From assembly GCA_007571355.1 (NCBI GenBank), contig RKRO01000204.1:1-27981 (forward strand): a stretch of DNA of 27,981 nt. Reading direction: 5' to 3'. The translations under genes and the position numbers were made by a program. The notes beneath the pieces were generated by a model. That model had not been told where the DNA came from, made no database searches, and saw only the letters and a program-made list of their open reading frames with translations. This DNA is from Candidatus Poribacteria bacterium. GTDB taxonomy: Bacteria > Poribacteria > WGA-4E > WGA-3G. Below, piece after piece: positions 6,891 to 14,722 of the stretch; the first letter of the stretch is position 1, and the number at the start of each line of letters is the position of its first letter.

Positions 6891-8506
6891 ATATGCGAAA
6901 AACAAAAATTGCTAACTTCAGTCAACTTAAGGACCGCGAACCGGCTTACGCCCTTGTTGCGAATGTCGACCTCGTAATTATCCGTTATGATAACCAAATT
7001 TCTGTGCTCTATGGCAGGTGCCATCACCGTGGTGCTTTGCTTGCAGACGGGTACATCGATGGCGAAAACTTGATATGCGGCGTTCATCATTGGGATTACC
7101 GATACGATACAGGTATCAGCGAATATCAGAACTCGGAACGTCTCGCCAAATTTAATGTGTGGATAGAAGATGATGCGGTCTACGTTAACGCAGACGAAAT
7201 TCAGAAGTGGGAGTATCAGAACCCACAACCTTACCATCGAGATGAATATCAAGGTACGTATCAAGATATTCACGGCACACCGGAGGAACCTTACGTTGCC
7301 CAAATTCGAGAATTGGCAAGCCACGGCCTCAGTAAAGTTGGGCACCACGGTCAAACCGATGCGATGGGAGTGTTACGCGAGGCCTTACCCAGTTGGGATG
7401 CCCTGCAGTTCGTAGTGGCGCAGCTGCACAAAACACCGCATCTTGACGAGGTGCCGGTCGGCACAGCGTTGGTTGTCGGGCCACGGGCGAAAAAACCGCT
7501 GAAGTTGGAAATCCCGATTTTTGTTTCCGATATGAGTTTCGGTGCCTTGTCAGCTGAGGCGAAGATCGCATTGGCAAAGGGAGCAGAGATGGCAGGGACA
7601 GGTATCTGTTCCGGAGAAGGGGGCATGTTGCTGGCAGAGGCACAGGCAAACGGGCGTTACTTTTACGAACTCGCTTCCGCCCGTTTCGGATTCTCTTATG
7701 ATAAACTGGAACACGCCCAGGCGTTTCATTTCAAAGGGGGACAAGGGGCGAAAACGGGAACTGGTGGACACCTCCCAGGTAGCAAAGTAACAGAAGATAT
7801 AGCCGCAGTGCGTGGACTACATCCGGGGGAACCCGCGATTTCACCTGCACGGTTTCCAGATTGGGAGACGCTCGACGATTTCGCAAAATTTGCGGAAGCG
7901 GTCCGGAAAGAGACCGGCGGTATCCCGATCGGATTTAAACTCTCGGCACAACACATTGAGAAAGATATTGCGGCTGCACTTCACGTCGGCGTGGATTATA
8001 TCATCTTGGACGGCAGAGGCGGTGGTACGGGTGCCGCACCGCTCCTATTCCGAGACAACATCTCGGTTCCAACAATGCCTGCCTTGGCGCGAGCACGGAA
8101 ATACCTCGATGAAACAAACAACAGTGACATCACACTGATTGTCACCGGAGGGTTGAGAACCGCCGCTGATTTCGCAAAAGCGATGGCACTCGGTGCCGAC
8201 GGCGTTGCGATTGCGAACTCAGCGATGCAAGCAATTGGTTGTATCGGGATGCGTGCCTGTCACACGAATAATTGTCCGGTCGGAATTGCAACACAAAAGG
8301 CCAACCTGCGTTCTCGCTTACAGGTACAGATTGCTGCACAACGTCTAAATCGTTTCCTCGAGGCTTCTGTATCCTTGATGCAAGTGTTAGCACGGGCTTG
8401 CGGACACAATCATCTGAATCAGTTTAACGTCGACGATTTGACAACTTCAGAGCGAGACATCGCTTATCTAACGGGGGTTAAATATGCTGGAGTTGTGCCG
8501 TTGTAA
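6887..8506 (+). CDS. Rieske [2Fe-2S] domain fused to glutamate synthase-like FMN domain
   Basis: The 539-residue protein (numbered from GTG 6887; ATG 6893 is an equally possible start) carries an N-terminal Rieske domain, about 8-105. Its ligands are Cys45-His47 in GRCHHRG and Cys64-His67 in CGVHH. A linker leads to a GltB-type FMN-binding barrel (about 150-520), with FVSDMSFGALS, SGEGG, KGGQGAKTGTGG, ILDGRGGGTGAAP and a C-x5-C-x4-C set (Cys452, Cys458, Cys463 in MRACHTNNCPVGIATQ) that binds a [3Fe-4S] cluster in glutamate synthases. The amidotransferase domain of true GltB is absent, so ammonia would have to come from elsewhere or the enzyme does a different flavin reaction. No signal peptide is visible, so it is probably cytoplasmic. 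Overlap with the di-heme cytochrome gene suggests a shared electron-transfer job. The substrate is unknown. Confidence 0.9.
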   Translation: MNMRKTKIANFSQLKDREPAYALVANVDLVIIRYDNQISVLYGRCHHRGALLADGYIDGENLICGVHHWDYRYDTGISEYQNSERLAKFNVWIEDDAVYVNADEIQKWEYQNPQPYHRDEYQGTYQDIHGTPEEPYVAQIRELASHGLSKVGHHGQTDAMGVLREALPSWDALQFVVAQLHKTPHLDEVPVGTALVVGPRAKKPLKLEIPIFVSDMSFGALSAEAKIALAKGAEMAGTGICSGEGGMLLAEAQANGRYFYELASARFGFSYDKLEHAQAFHFKGGQGAKTGTGGHLPGSKVTEDIAAVRGLHPGEPAISPARFPDWETLDDFAKFAEAVRKETGGIPIGFKLSAQHIEKDIAAALHVGVDYIILDGRGGGTGAAPLLFRDNISVPTMPALARARKYLDETNNSDITLIVTGGLRTAADFAKAMALGADGVAIANSAMQAIGCIGMRACHTNNCPVGIATQKANLRSRLQVQIAAQRLNRFLEASVSLMQVLARACGHNHLNQFNVDDLTTSERDIAYLTGVKYAGVVPL

Positions 8507-8560
8507 ACACACGTGAAGGCAAACATCTCATGAATACTAGCATCACTTACCCGTGTAGGA

Positions 8561-8575
8561 GGGGTTTCTAACCCC
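8561..8575. repeat. GTAGG-type hairpin repeat
   Basis: GGGGTT (8561-8566) and AACCCC (8570-8575) flank TCT, preceded by GTGTAGGA and followed by GAATT. It is one of several related copies in the window. Confidence 0.55.
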
Positions 8576-8630
8576 GAATTGATGGATGGATAGTTCTATT
8601 TCCACATCACAGAGTTTCTGTCTATCGTAG

Positions 8631-8649
8631 CACAAACTGTTAGTTTGTG
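8631..8649. repeat. GTAGC-type hairpin repeat
   Basis: CACAAACT (8631-8638) and AGTTTGTG (8642-8649) flank GTT, preceded by CGTAG and followed by GGTATA. Related hairpins occur at 18202-18221, 27497-27540 and 27545-27588. Confidence 0.6.
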
Positions 8650-8780
8650 GGTATACAGGCAAATTAACACGATATGCCACACGTGTCCAACTTTTATTAA
8701 ACTCACGTTATTTAAACTTCATTTATAGTAAAGCCCATCATTATTGAAACACATCACGTCGAAGCGAGGTCCCTCTGATT

Positions 8781-8812
8781 CCCCCCTGCTTGCGGGGGGG
8801 TTAGGGGGGGTA
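8781..8812. repeat. C-run/G-run repeat element
   Basis: CCCCCC, then TGCTTGC, a first G-run and a second G-run after TTA. The same plan is seen at 27682-27712 and, less closely, at 9861-9897. It is likely a small dispersed non-coding repeat. Confidence 0.5.
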
Positions 8813-8930
8813 TCCTCATAAAAGTGTCCCATTAATTCTCGGATCCGCTATAAACTTCATTTAGTTTGTGCCGTCCGGTTTCACCTGCGCAAGCGGGCTG
8901 TAAATGTAGGATACAATTTCAGAAATAGTG

Positions 8931-9758
8931 TTACAACCGAATCTCTTTGAAAGCCTCTATTTGTGCCGTAATCGCACGCTCTGTCGGGAGGCGTTCTGCA
9001 CTTGATGCCCCGTAGAACCCCACGACTCCTTCGGTATTTTCCAGAACGTATGTTGCGTCTTCTGGTTCAGCAATAGGCCCCCCGTGGCAGATAACGAGAA
9101 TCTCGGGGTTAACCCCTTTTGCGGCATCGTGGATGGCTTGGACCCGTTTGGCGGCATCCTCAAGCGTGAGAGCGGTTTGTGCACCGATAGAGCCTTTTGT
9201 TGTGAGCCCCATGTGTGCGACGAGGATATCCGCGCCTGCATCCGCCATCTGCTCCGCTTCAGATTCGTTGAACGCGTAGGGTGTCGTGAGCATCCCCATC
9301 TGATGTGCTGTCCGGATCATCTCTACCTCGGGCCCGTATCCCATATCAGTTTCTTCAAGCAGTTGACGGAACGTGCCATCAATTAGCCCCACCGTCGGGA
9401 AGTTCTGTACGCCTGAGAACCCGATGTCATCTATCTGTGTCAAGAAGACATCCATCAACCGAAACGGATCCGTGCCGCAGACCCCCGCAAGAACGGGTGT
9501 ATCCGGGACAACCGGTAGCACTTCGCTCGCCATTTCAACGACGATCTGATTCGCGTCGCCATAAGGCATCATACCCGCGAGTGAACCCCTGCCTGCCATT
9601 CTGAACCTACCGGAGTTGTAGATAATAATCAAGTCAATGCCGCCAGCTGCTTCACATTTAGCAGAGATACCCGTGCCGGCACCTGCCCCGATGATGGGTT
9701 TGCCTGCGTCAATGTTGTTGTGTAGTTGTGCTAAAATCTCTTTACGTTTGAATTTCAT
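8931..9758 (-). CDS. Phosphoenolpyruvate hydrolase family TIM-barrel protein
   Basis: The 275-residue protein matches the PEP-hydrolase-like (TIM-barrel) family over its full length: GKPIIGAGAGTGISAKCEAAGGIDLIIIYNSG at the N-terminus, MPYGDAN, VLAGVCGTDP, QNFPTVGLIDG, and GADILVAHMGLTTKGSIGA with CHGGPI and GFYGASSAERLPTE near the end. The family is related to isocitrate-lyase/PEP-mutase-type barrels, but many members have no demonstrated reaction. It is cytoplasmic, with no signal peptide. The start is supported by AAGGA about 9 nt upstream and a consensus -10 at 9809-9814. It lies downstream of a sugar-acid dehydratase and a VanZ-like gene on the same strand, but the 210-bp gap and own promoter suggest separate transcription. 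A role in sugar-acid or oxoacid metabolism is inferred from neighbours only. Confidence 0.88.
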   Translation of the reverse strand: MKFKRKEILAQLHNNIDAGKPIIGAGAGTGISAKCEAAGGIDLIIIYNSGRFRMAGRGSLAGMMPYGDANQIVVEMASEVLPVVPDTPVLAGVCGTDPFRLMDVFLTQIDDIGFSGVQNFPTVGLIDGTFRQLLEETDMGYGPEVEMIRTAHQMGMLTTPYAFNESEAEQMADAGADILVAHMGLTTKGSIGAQTALTLEDAAKRVQAIHDAAKGVNPEILVICHGGPIAEPEDATYVLENTEGVVGFYGASSAERLPTERAITAQIEAFKEIRL

Positions 9759-9808
9759 GCGTAGCTGTCCTTTACTTCTGAGAATTGGATGTGGTATTAT
9801 TTGTAGGC

Positions 9809-9817
9809 ATTATAGCA
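9809..9817 (-). promoter_or_regulatory. Extended -10 promoter for the PEP-hydrolase-like gene
   Basis: On the minus strand TGCTATAAT is a perfect TATAAT preceded by a TGn extension, about 50 bp before the start codon. No good -35 is seen, which fits an extended -10 promoter. Confidence 0.55.
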
Positions 9818-9860
9818 AGTTTTCAATATTAGATATGCAGATTGGCGGTCAATGCTGGGC

Positions 9861-9897
9861 ACCCCCCTCCTCCTTCTCATAGGAGAATTAGAGGGGC
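9861..9897. repeat. Nested C-run/G-run hairpin
   Basis: CCCCTC pairs with GAGGGG around an inner CTCCTT...AGGAG hairpin. The right end (GAATTAGAGGGG) resembles the second G-run of the elements at 8781 and 27682. It lies between the VanZ-like and PEP-hydrolase-like genes and could end transcription from upstream. Confidence 0.4.
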
Positions 9898-9968
9898 ATC
9901 GCTTCGATGATGGGTTTCAATCATGATGAGCTTTACGATAAAAATCGGGAAAACCGAAACTATTATCA

Positions 9969-10388
9969 TTATTTAACCGAAAACCCTCTTTTTTTAGCAT
10001 AGAGATAGACCGCCAGCACACCTGCAATAGATCCGAGTGCATCTGCCACCCAATCTGCAAGCGTAGCGTCTCTCCCCGGGACGAATGTCTGATGCCATTC
10101 ATCACTTGCACCGTAGAGCATAGAGATGACCGCTGCTAGACACCATATCCACTGCGATGGCACCACCGAGGGGGCTGCCTTCACAAATGCCCACGCCAGC
10201 AATCCGCCGAGTATCGCGTATTCGATGAAATGGTAGAGCTTATCGATCGTCAGCCACTCAAATTTGGGTGTCGGAAACGGCGGTTGCTCCATAGACGAGA
10301 TCGCAAAAATGAGTACCATGTACAAGAGGGACGGAACCCAATATTTAAATTTTCCTTGCGGCTTGATGCGGTGCGTCCAAGATTTCAC
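9969..10388 (-). CDS. VanZ-like family membrane protein
   Basis: The 139-residue protein has about four membrane segments and the hallmark VanZ-like signatures: DKLYHFIEYAILG in the middle and ASDEWHQTFVPGRDATLADW near the C-terminus, followed by DALGSIAG. The family includes VanZ of teicoplanin resistance, but most members, including small stand-alone ones like this, have no known function; resistance should not be assumed. The gene starts 34 bp after the stop of the YjhG/YagF-like dehydratase on the same strand, so the two may be co-transcribed, though no functional link is obvious. The start ATG gives a short basic N-terminus (MKSWTHRIKPQGK) before the first hydrophobic segment. Confidence 0.88.
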   Translation of the reverse strand: MKSWTHRIKPQGKFKYWVPSLLYMVLIFAISSMEQPPFPTPKFEWLTIDKLYHFIEYAILGGLLAWAFVKAAPSVVPSQWIWCLAAVISMLYGASDEWHQTFVPGRDATLADWVADALGSIAGVLAVYLYAKKRGFSVK

Positions 10389-10422
10389 GCTTGTCTCCGT
10401 AGACCGGGGAAATAACCGAAAA

Positions 10423-12387
10423 CTATTTCAAGGCACTCAGAATTGCATCCACGTCGTAGACGCAGCCGCCCCATGTGCCGCCACCGACCGATTGCAACGC
10501 TGCCCAGAGTCGTGTATCGTCTGGTAACGCCTCATCTGGCGAGAGATCCGGTCGCGGTTGTCGTTTCGCCAGCACGCGTTCACCGGCTGCCGCGCTGAAT
10601 CGCTCGCTGCCCTGTCCGACCAAGTCGATGCGCCCTATGAGTTGATGGGTATCAATTTCTATCTGGATGATGTCGCCGTCGAGGACCTTACCGATAGGAC
10701 CGCCAGCGAGTGCCTCTGGTCCGACGTGTCCGATACATGCGCCCGTTGAAACACCAGAGAACCGTGCATCCGTTATCAAGGCGATGTTCTTACCGAACGA
10801 GAGGTGCTTAAGTGCCGCCGTGAGTTGATACACCTCTTCCATGCCGGTGCCTTGCGGACCGCGACAACACAGCACGATAATGTCCCCCGGTTGGATACGA
10901 CTTTCACCCTGGCCTTTGAGGGTCTGTATTGCGTCAGATTCTCGGACAAAAACGCGTGCCGGGCCTGTCATCCGGTACACACCATCAGCGTCTACTACGC
11001 TCGGATCAATAGCCGTACTTTTGATGACGGATCCTTCCGGGGCAAGGTTGCCGCGCGGAAACGTTACTGTACGCGTCAATCCCGCCGCTTTCGCGGCATC
11101 AGGACTTAGGATTACTGCATCAGGCTCGATGCCATCTCGTTCTTTTAGGATGTCGCGGACGCGCGCCCGCCGGTCAGAGGCTGCCCACCAATCGAGGTTA
11201 CGCCCCAGCGTTTCACCTGTCGCTGTGAGCACGTCTTCGTTGAGGTATCCCAACTCACGTAGATGGAGCATCACCTCTGGTACGCCTCCCGCAAGGAAGA
11301 CTCGGACTGTCGGATGCCCAACGGGTCCGTTCGGTAGCACATCAACGAGGCGCGGGACACTCTGGTTCACTTCAGTCCAATCGTCTATCGTCGGACGTTG
11401 GAGTCCCGCAGCGTGTGCAATCGCGGGGATATGCAATAAGAGATTCGTTGAACCCCCAAACGCTGCATGCACGACCATAGCGTTCCGAATCGCTTCCGGT
11501 GTAACGATGTTCCTCATCGTTACACCCTTCGCGGCTAAGTTCACAACAGCACGTGCCGAACGCAGTCCCATATCTGACCAGATGTTCTGACCAGACGGTG
11601 CCAATGCCGTATGTGTTAAACTCATTCCCAAGGCTTCACCGACAACCTGTGAAGTCGCCGCGGTTCCCAAGAATTGACAGCCACCGCCTGGGGTTGCACA
11701 AGCACGACATCCCATGTCCGCTGCGTCTTGGAGGCTGATCTCACCGTGTGCGAAACGGGCACCGATCGTCTGGATTTTCCCAGCATCCTCGCCTGTGGTA
11801 GGCGGCAATGTCACACCCCCCGGAACAAGGACAGCGGGGAGTTCGCGCATGGAGGCGAGTGCCATCATCATGGCAGGCAAGCCTTTATCGCACGTAGCAA
11901 CGCCGACGACCCCTTTCCGCGTCGGTAGGGAACGGATGAGTCGGCGGAAGATCTGTGCTGCATCGTTGCGATAGGCGAGACTGTCCATCATACCGACGGT
12001 GCCTTGCGTGCGTCCGTCACACGGGTCGGAGCAGTAGCCCGCGAACGGAATCGCCGCAAGTTCCTTCAGCTCATGAGCAACCGCCTGCATGAGAAGCCCG
12101 ACTTCCCAATGTCCGGTGTGATACCCAAGTGCAATAGGACTGCCGTCAGGGGCACGGATACCCCCTTGTGTGCTGAGAATCAGGAATTCCTCTCGTCGCA
12201 GCTCCGTCGGTGCCCAACCCATAGCAGCATTGTGGGTCAAGCCAAATACGTCCCCACTCGGTCGATTGAGAAGCATCTCCGCCGTGAGCGGTAAACTGCC
12301 TTCTGGCCCCGCGGCATGCGTTTCTATAGCATAGATACCATCATCGCCAGTTTCTAAAATATCAGCATAGTTAATCTGTTTTGCCAT
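10423..12387 (-). CDS. YjhG/YagF-type dehydratase (IlvD/Edd family)
   Basis: The 654-residue protein is as long as the YjhG/YagF sugar-acid dehydratases (about 655 residues) and longer than typical IlvD (about 560-615). The N-terminal GDDGIYAIETHAAGPEG and LLNRPSGDVFGL are characteristic of that subgroup. Candidate Fe-S ligands are Cys123 (SDPCDGRTQG), Cys166 (ATCDKGLP) and Cys237 (ATPGGGCQFLGTAAT); Cys119, Cys227 and Cys230 are nearby. Subgroup members dehydrate D-xylonate and related aldonates to 2-keto-3-deoxy acids. That substrate is inferred here. GAGAGG is 4 nt before the ATG. It ends with TAG, and the VanZ-like gene follows. With the enolase-superfamily dehydratase at 3531, this gives two unrelated sugar-acid dehydratases in one window. 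Confidence 0.92.
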   Translation of the reverse strand: MAKQINYADILETGDDGIYAIETHAAGPEGSLPLTAEMLLNRPSGDVFGLTHNAAMGWAPTELRREEFLILSTQGGIRAPDGSPIALGYHTGHWEVGLLMQAVAHELKELAAIPFAGYCSDPCDGRTQGTVGMMDSLAYRNDAAQIFRRLIRSLPTRKGVVGVATCDKGLPAMMMALASMRELPAVLVPGGVTLPPTTGEDAGKIQTIGARFAHGEISLQDAADMGCRACATPGGGCQFLGTAATSQVVGEALGMSLTHTALAPSGQNIWSDMGLRSARAVVNLAAKGVTMRNIVTPEAIRNAMVVHAAFGGSTNLLLHIPAIAHAAGLQRPTIDDWTEVNQSVPRLVDVLPNGPVGHPTVRVFLAGGVPEVMLHLRELGYLNEDVLTATGETLGRNLDWWAASDRRARVRDILKERDGIEPDAVILSPDAAKAAGLTRTVTFPRGNLAPEGSVIKSTAIDPSVVDADGVYRMTGPARVFVRESDAIQTLKGQGESRIQPGDIIVLCCRGPQGTGMEEVYQLTAALKHLSFGKNIALITDARFSGVSTGACIGHVGPEALAGGPIGKVLDGDIIQIEIDTHQLIGRIDLVGQGSERFSAAAGERVLAKRQPRPDLSPDEALPDDTRLWAALQSVGGGTWGGCVYDVDAILSALK

Positions 12388-12797
12388 ATTGTCCTCTCGC
12401 CATCAGTCATATAACATTAATTTTTCTCTTCCGAGCCCTCTATTTCCGGTTGCTTGCGGGCGGATAAAACGGGTAAGTGTCATCTGTCGTGTCTTGTGAA
12501 TGGCAGGGGCGACAGCGTCTGTGAAGTTTGCAGTGAGTGGGTAAGTGTCATCTGTTGTTATAAATGCGAAACGCTACTATATAGTAAAATCTATAATTAC
12601 CTATACACACCCACTTTCACAAAAGAGGGCGCGTAGGGGCGAGGTTGCCTCGCCCCTCGGAAAAGTGTATACATATTTTCAAAATCTACTATATAACCGA
12701 GCGCAAAGTCGAATGTTCGAGCAAACCCTTTCTCAGTGCATCCGATAATAACGGGGAGGAACACAAGCCTATACGTTACACCGACTCCCGGTTTTGG
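12388..12797. other. Non-coding stretch with repeats
   Basis: I see no gene. A 20-bp direct repeat with one mismatch (GGGTAAGTGTCATCTG...) occurs at 12471-12490 and 12539-12558. A GTAGG-family hairpin (about 12628-12658) has perfect 9-bp arms, GGGGCGAGG and CCTCGCCCC, around TTG. AT-rich text near 12580-12610 and 12660-12700 shares CTATATA-like words. Confidence 0.5.
12634..12654. repeat. GTAGG-type hairpin with 9-bp arms
   Basis: GGGGCGAGG and CCTCGCCCC form a perfect palindrome around TTG, preceded by GCGTA. This is the most symmetrical member of the family in this window; a close relative with GAA in the loop is at about 3368-3388. Confidence 0.65.
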
Positions 12798-12899
12798 CTA
12801 TTCTAAAAGGCGAAGAGTCCTCTCAGCTAGTGCCTTTAGGCTTGAATCCCCTGCTTTCTCGGCGAGCCGCAACGCTGTTCGAATATCCTGCTTCGCCTC
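12798..12899 (-). pseudogene. C-terminal remainder of the protease-TPR gene after an in-frame amber codon
   Basis: In the same frame as the protease-TPR gene and directly after its TAG, 33 codons encode EAKQDIRTALRLAE, AGDSSLKALAERTLRLLE, then a TAG at 12798-12800. The length with the stop is 34 codons, one TPR period, and the residues look like a TPR helix plus C-cap. This implies the ancestral gene ended here. Confidence 0.65.
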
Positions 12900-14156
12900 C
12901 TACGTACGATTGAGCCTGGCTTTTGCAACCCCGCGATTGTGGTATGCGTTTCCATAATCAGGATTGAGCCTGATAGCGGTGTCGTAGTCTGCAATAGCCG
13001 CAACGTGCTGTCCAAGGTCGTCTTTCGCATTTCCGCGATTGTAGTATGCATCAGTCAAGTCGGGTTTGAGTCTGATAGCGGTGTCGTAGTCTGTGATAGC
13101 CGCAACGTGCTGCCCGAGTCTGTATTTCGCAACTCCGCGATTGTAGTATGCTTTAGCATAATCGGGTTTGAGGCGTATTGCGCTATCATAATCTGTGATA
13201 GCCGCAACGTGCCGTCCGAGTCTGTATTTCGCGATTCCCCTATTGTAGTATGCTTTAGCATCATCAGGATTGAGTCTGATAGCCGTGTCATAGTCTGCAA
13301 CAGCCATAACGTGCTGCCCTAAGTTATATTTGGCAAGTCCGCGATTGTAGTATGCCACAGCATTATCGGGTTCAAGACGGATGACGGAACTATAGGCATC
13401 AACGGCACCTTGGTAGTCGCCTAAGTCATACTTCTGATTTCCTCTGCTAAAATAGGTCTCTGCAGATACCGTTGGACTGACGCTCGACAAGGAGCTCACA
13501 CGTTGTGAACGGGTCAGGAGTGCTTTGAGATATTTTGAGGGGATGGCGAAGTTGAGGTTCTGTCCGCCTTCCAGAGACATGTATGAGACCCCGATGACTT
13601 CACCGCGGCTGTTGAGCACAGGGCCCCCGGAGCTTCCCGGTGAGATCGGTGCCGTCATCTGCAGGCGTTGATTGGCAGCCCCGCCGCGTTTGCTGCTGAT
13701 AATGCCATCGGAGAACGTCCCCTCTAACCCTTTCGGATTGCCAGCAACGTAGACCTGGGTGCCGATGTTAACCTGATCGCTATCCCCCAGCCGTAAAGGT
13801 TTAATGCCATAAGCCGAGACTTTCAAAAGGGCGAGGTCGTTTGCTTTGTCTGTTGCGGTGACACCTTGGATAGTGTATTTCGTATATGTGCCAACTAACT
13901 TTGCGGTGCCGCGTGCAGTGCCTTCAACGACGTGATAGTTGGTTGCGATGAGGTTATTTCGGACGAAGAGCCCGCTGCCGATAGCGACGGTGTCGCCCGT
14001 GCTATCCATCATCTCTAAGTAGACAGTGGCAGCGAGGGCCTTTTTCGCGAGCTGCTCTGTGGTTTGTGCGGTGGCAGTCGTTAGCAGGACGCAGCACAAC
14101 ACTGCTATGGGGAGCATATAACGTAGCCACGAAACAGATCTTTGCTGATGTTTCAT
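12900..14156 (-). CDS. Exported trypsin-like (HtrA-type) protease with C-terminal TPR repeats
   Basis: The 418-residue protein has a signal peptide (about 1-30), an S1C-type protease domain with the triad His75 (TNYHVVEG), Asp107 (NDLALLKV) and Ser176 (GSSGGPVL), no PDZ domain, and then TPRs from about 225: five full 34-residue repeats and part of a sixth. Repeats share YYNRG-AKY-LG-H-AAI-DYD-AIRL-P-D, and the DNA itself repeats every 102 bp. The protein probably acts outside the cytoplasm, TPRs binding partners and the protease cleaving them. The start has AAGGAG about 8 nt upstream. The frame ends at a TAG (12900-12902) in the middle of the sixth repeat, but continues in frame for 33 plausible helical residues (EAKQDIRTALRLAE...) to a second TAG at 12798-12800. 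So the C-terminus may have been cut by a nonsense change. Confidence 0.92.
   Translation of the reverse strand: MKHQQRSVSWLRYMLPIAVLCCVLLTTATAQTTEQLAKKALAATVYLEMMDSTGDTVAIGSGLFVRNNLIATNYHVVEGTARGTAKLVGTYTKYTIQGVTATDKANDLALLKVSAYGIKPLRLGDSDQVNIGTQVYVAGNPKGLEGTFSDGIISSKRGGAANQRLQMTAPISPGSSGGPVLNSRGEVIGVSYMSLEGGQNLNFAIPSKYLKALLTRSQRVSSLSSVSPTVSAETYFSRGNQKYDLGDYQGAVDAYSSVIRLEPDNAVAYYNRGLAKYNLGQHVMAVADYDTAIRLNPDDAKAYYNRGIAKYRLGRHVAAITDYDSAIRLKPDYAKAYYNRGVAKYRLGQHVAAITDYDTAIRLKPDLTDAYYNRGNAKDDLGQHVAAIADYDTAIRLNPDYGNAYHNRGVAKARLNRT
12915..13430. repeat. 102-bp tandem repeats encoding TPR motifs
   Basis: The words GATAGCCGCAACGTGCTG and TGTAGTATG recur about every 102 bp (for example near 12990, 13096, 13198 and 13300). 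The period equals 34 codons, so the repeats are in-frame TPR units. The near identity of neighbouring units at DNA level suggests recent duplication or gene conversion. Confidence 0.8.
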
Positions 14157-14722
14157 CCAATGTCTCCTTTTGCGCTGTTATCTTTTCTCAGATGTCTTTT
14201 CGGTCGTCACAAATTCTATATCCATAGGTATGAGAAAAAAGGCATACGCAACTCCTTTAAATTGTAAAGGTGGATCTCCGTATCCCCCCGTTTTCGTTTG
14301 GTATCATACTTAATTTGCCCCTGGTTCTAATGTCCATCCATTTTCACATTCAACTCTGTCAGATTCTGCAAAGTGCATTGGCACTCTTCCTCAGTTGATC
14401 TATAAGATATTTTAGCACATCCCCCGGAAAAATTCAAAATGTTTCCCCCGGTAGCCCTACTCACTTTTAAAGTTTGGCACTCAGTTTCATATCGTGCTGC
14501 TTCCACACTGAAAACTCTGTAGCATAGCCTCTTGGGCTGTGCGTGTATAGAACGCAAACTAACAGTGGACACTACAAAAGAGAAAACTATATGCCCCCTA
14601 CCGGTAGGTGAAGTTTCCTAACCTCGCCGATGTCCAGAGTTATCGTTTTGTGTGATGGCAGTTCTTGAATAACTTCACGGCTCGTTTGCGAATGATGCAT
14701 CTGTTCCACCTCCATGTCGTGT
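14157..14722. other. Gene-free region with short hairpin repeats
   Basis: No credible gene; a short minus-strand frame (14327-14572) has no SD and no recognisable composition. A GTAGC-type hairpin (about 14519-14545, GCATAGCC/GGCTGTGC) and a GTAGG-type copy (about 14603-14630) are present. Confidence 0.5.

Larger units (their letters stand above)
8507..8930. other. Gene-free region between convergent genes, with hairpin repeats
   Basis: No coding potential is seen. It holds a GTAGG-type hairpin (about 8554-8576, GGGGTT/AACCCC), a GTAGC-type hairpin (8631-8649, CACAAACT/AGTTTGTG), a C/G-run element (8781-8812), and two copies of TAAACTTCATTTA (near 8715 and 8849). The transcripts from 8506 and from 8931 meet here. 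Confidence 0.6.

Noticed and set aside
9969..10388. Glycopeptide resistance determinant
   Set aside because: The VanZ-like family is broad and no vanH/A/X-type genes are present, so resistance is not supported.
10841..11590. Plus-strand frame of 249 codons within the dehydratase gene
   Set aside because: It is antisense to a full-length, well-conserved enzyme and shows low-complexity Ser/Thr/Arg composition.
12915..13430. CRISPR-like array
   Set aside because: The regular 102-bp period is a multiple of three, lies in frame and encodes TPR units without unique spacers.
14327..14572. Minus-strand 81-codon frame in the gap before the protease-TPR gene
   Set aside because: No SD, no domain, and the gap contains repeat hairpins; coding is not supported.
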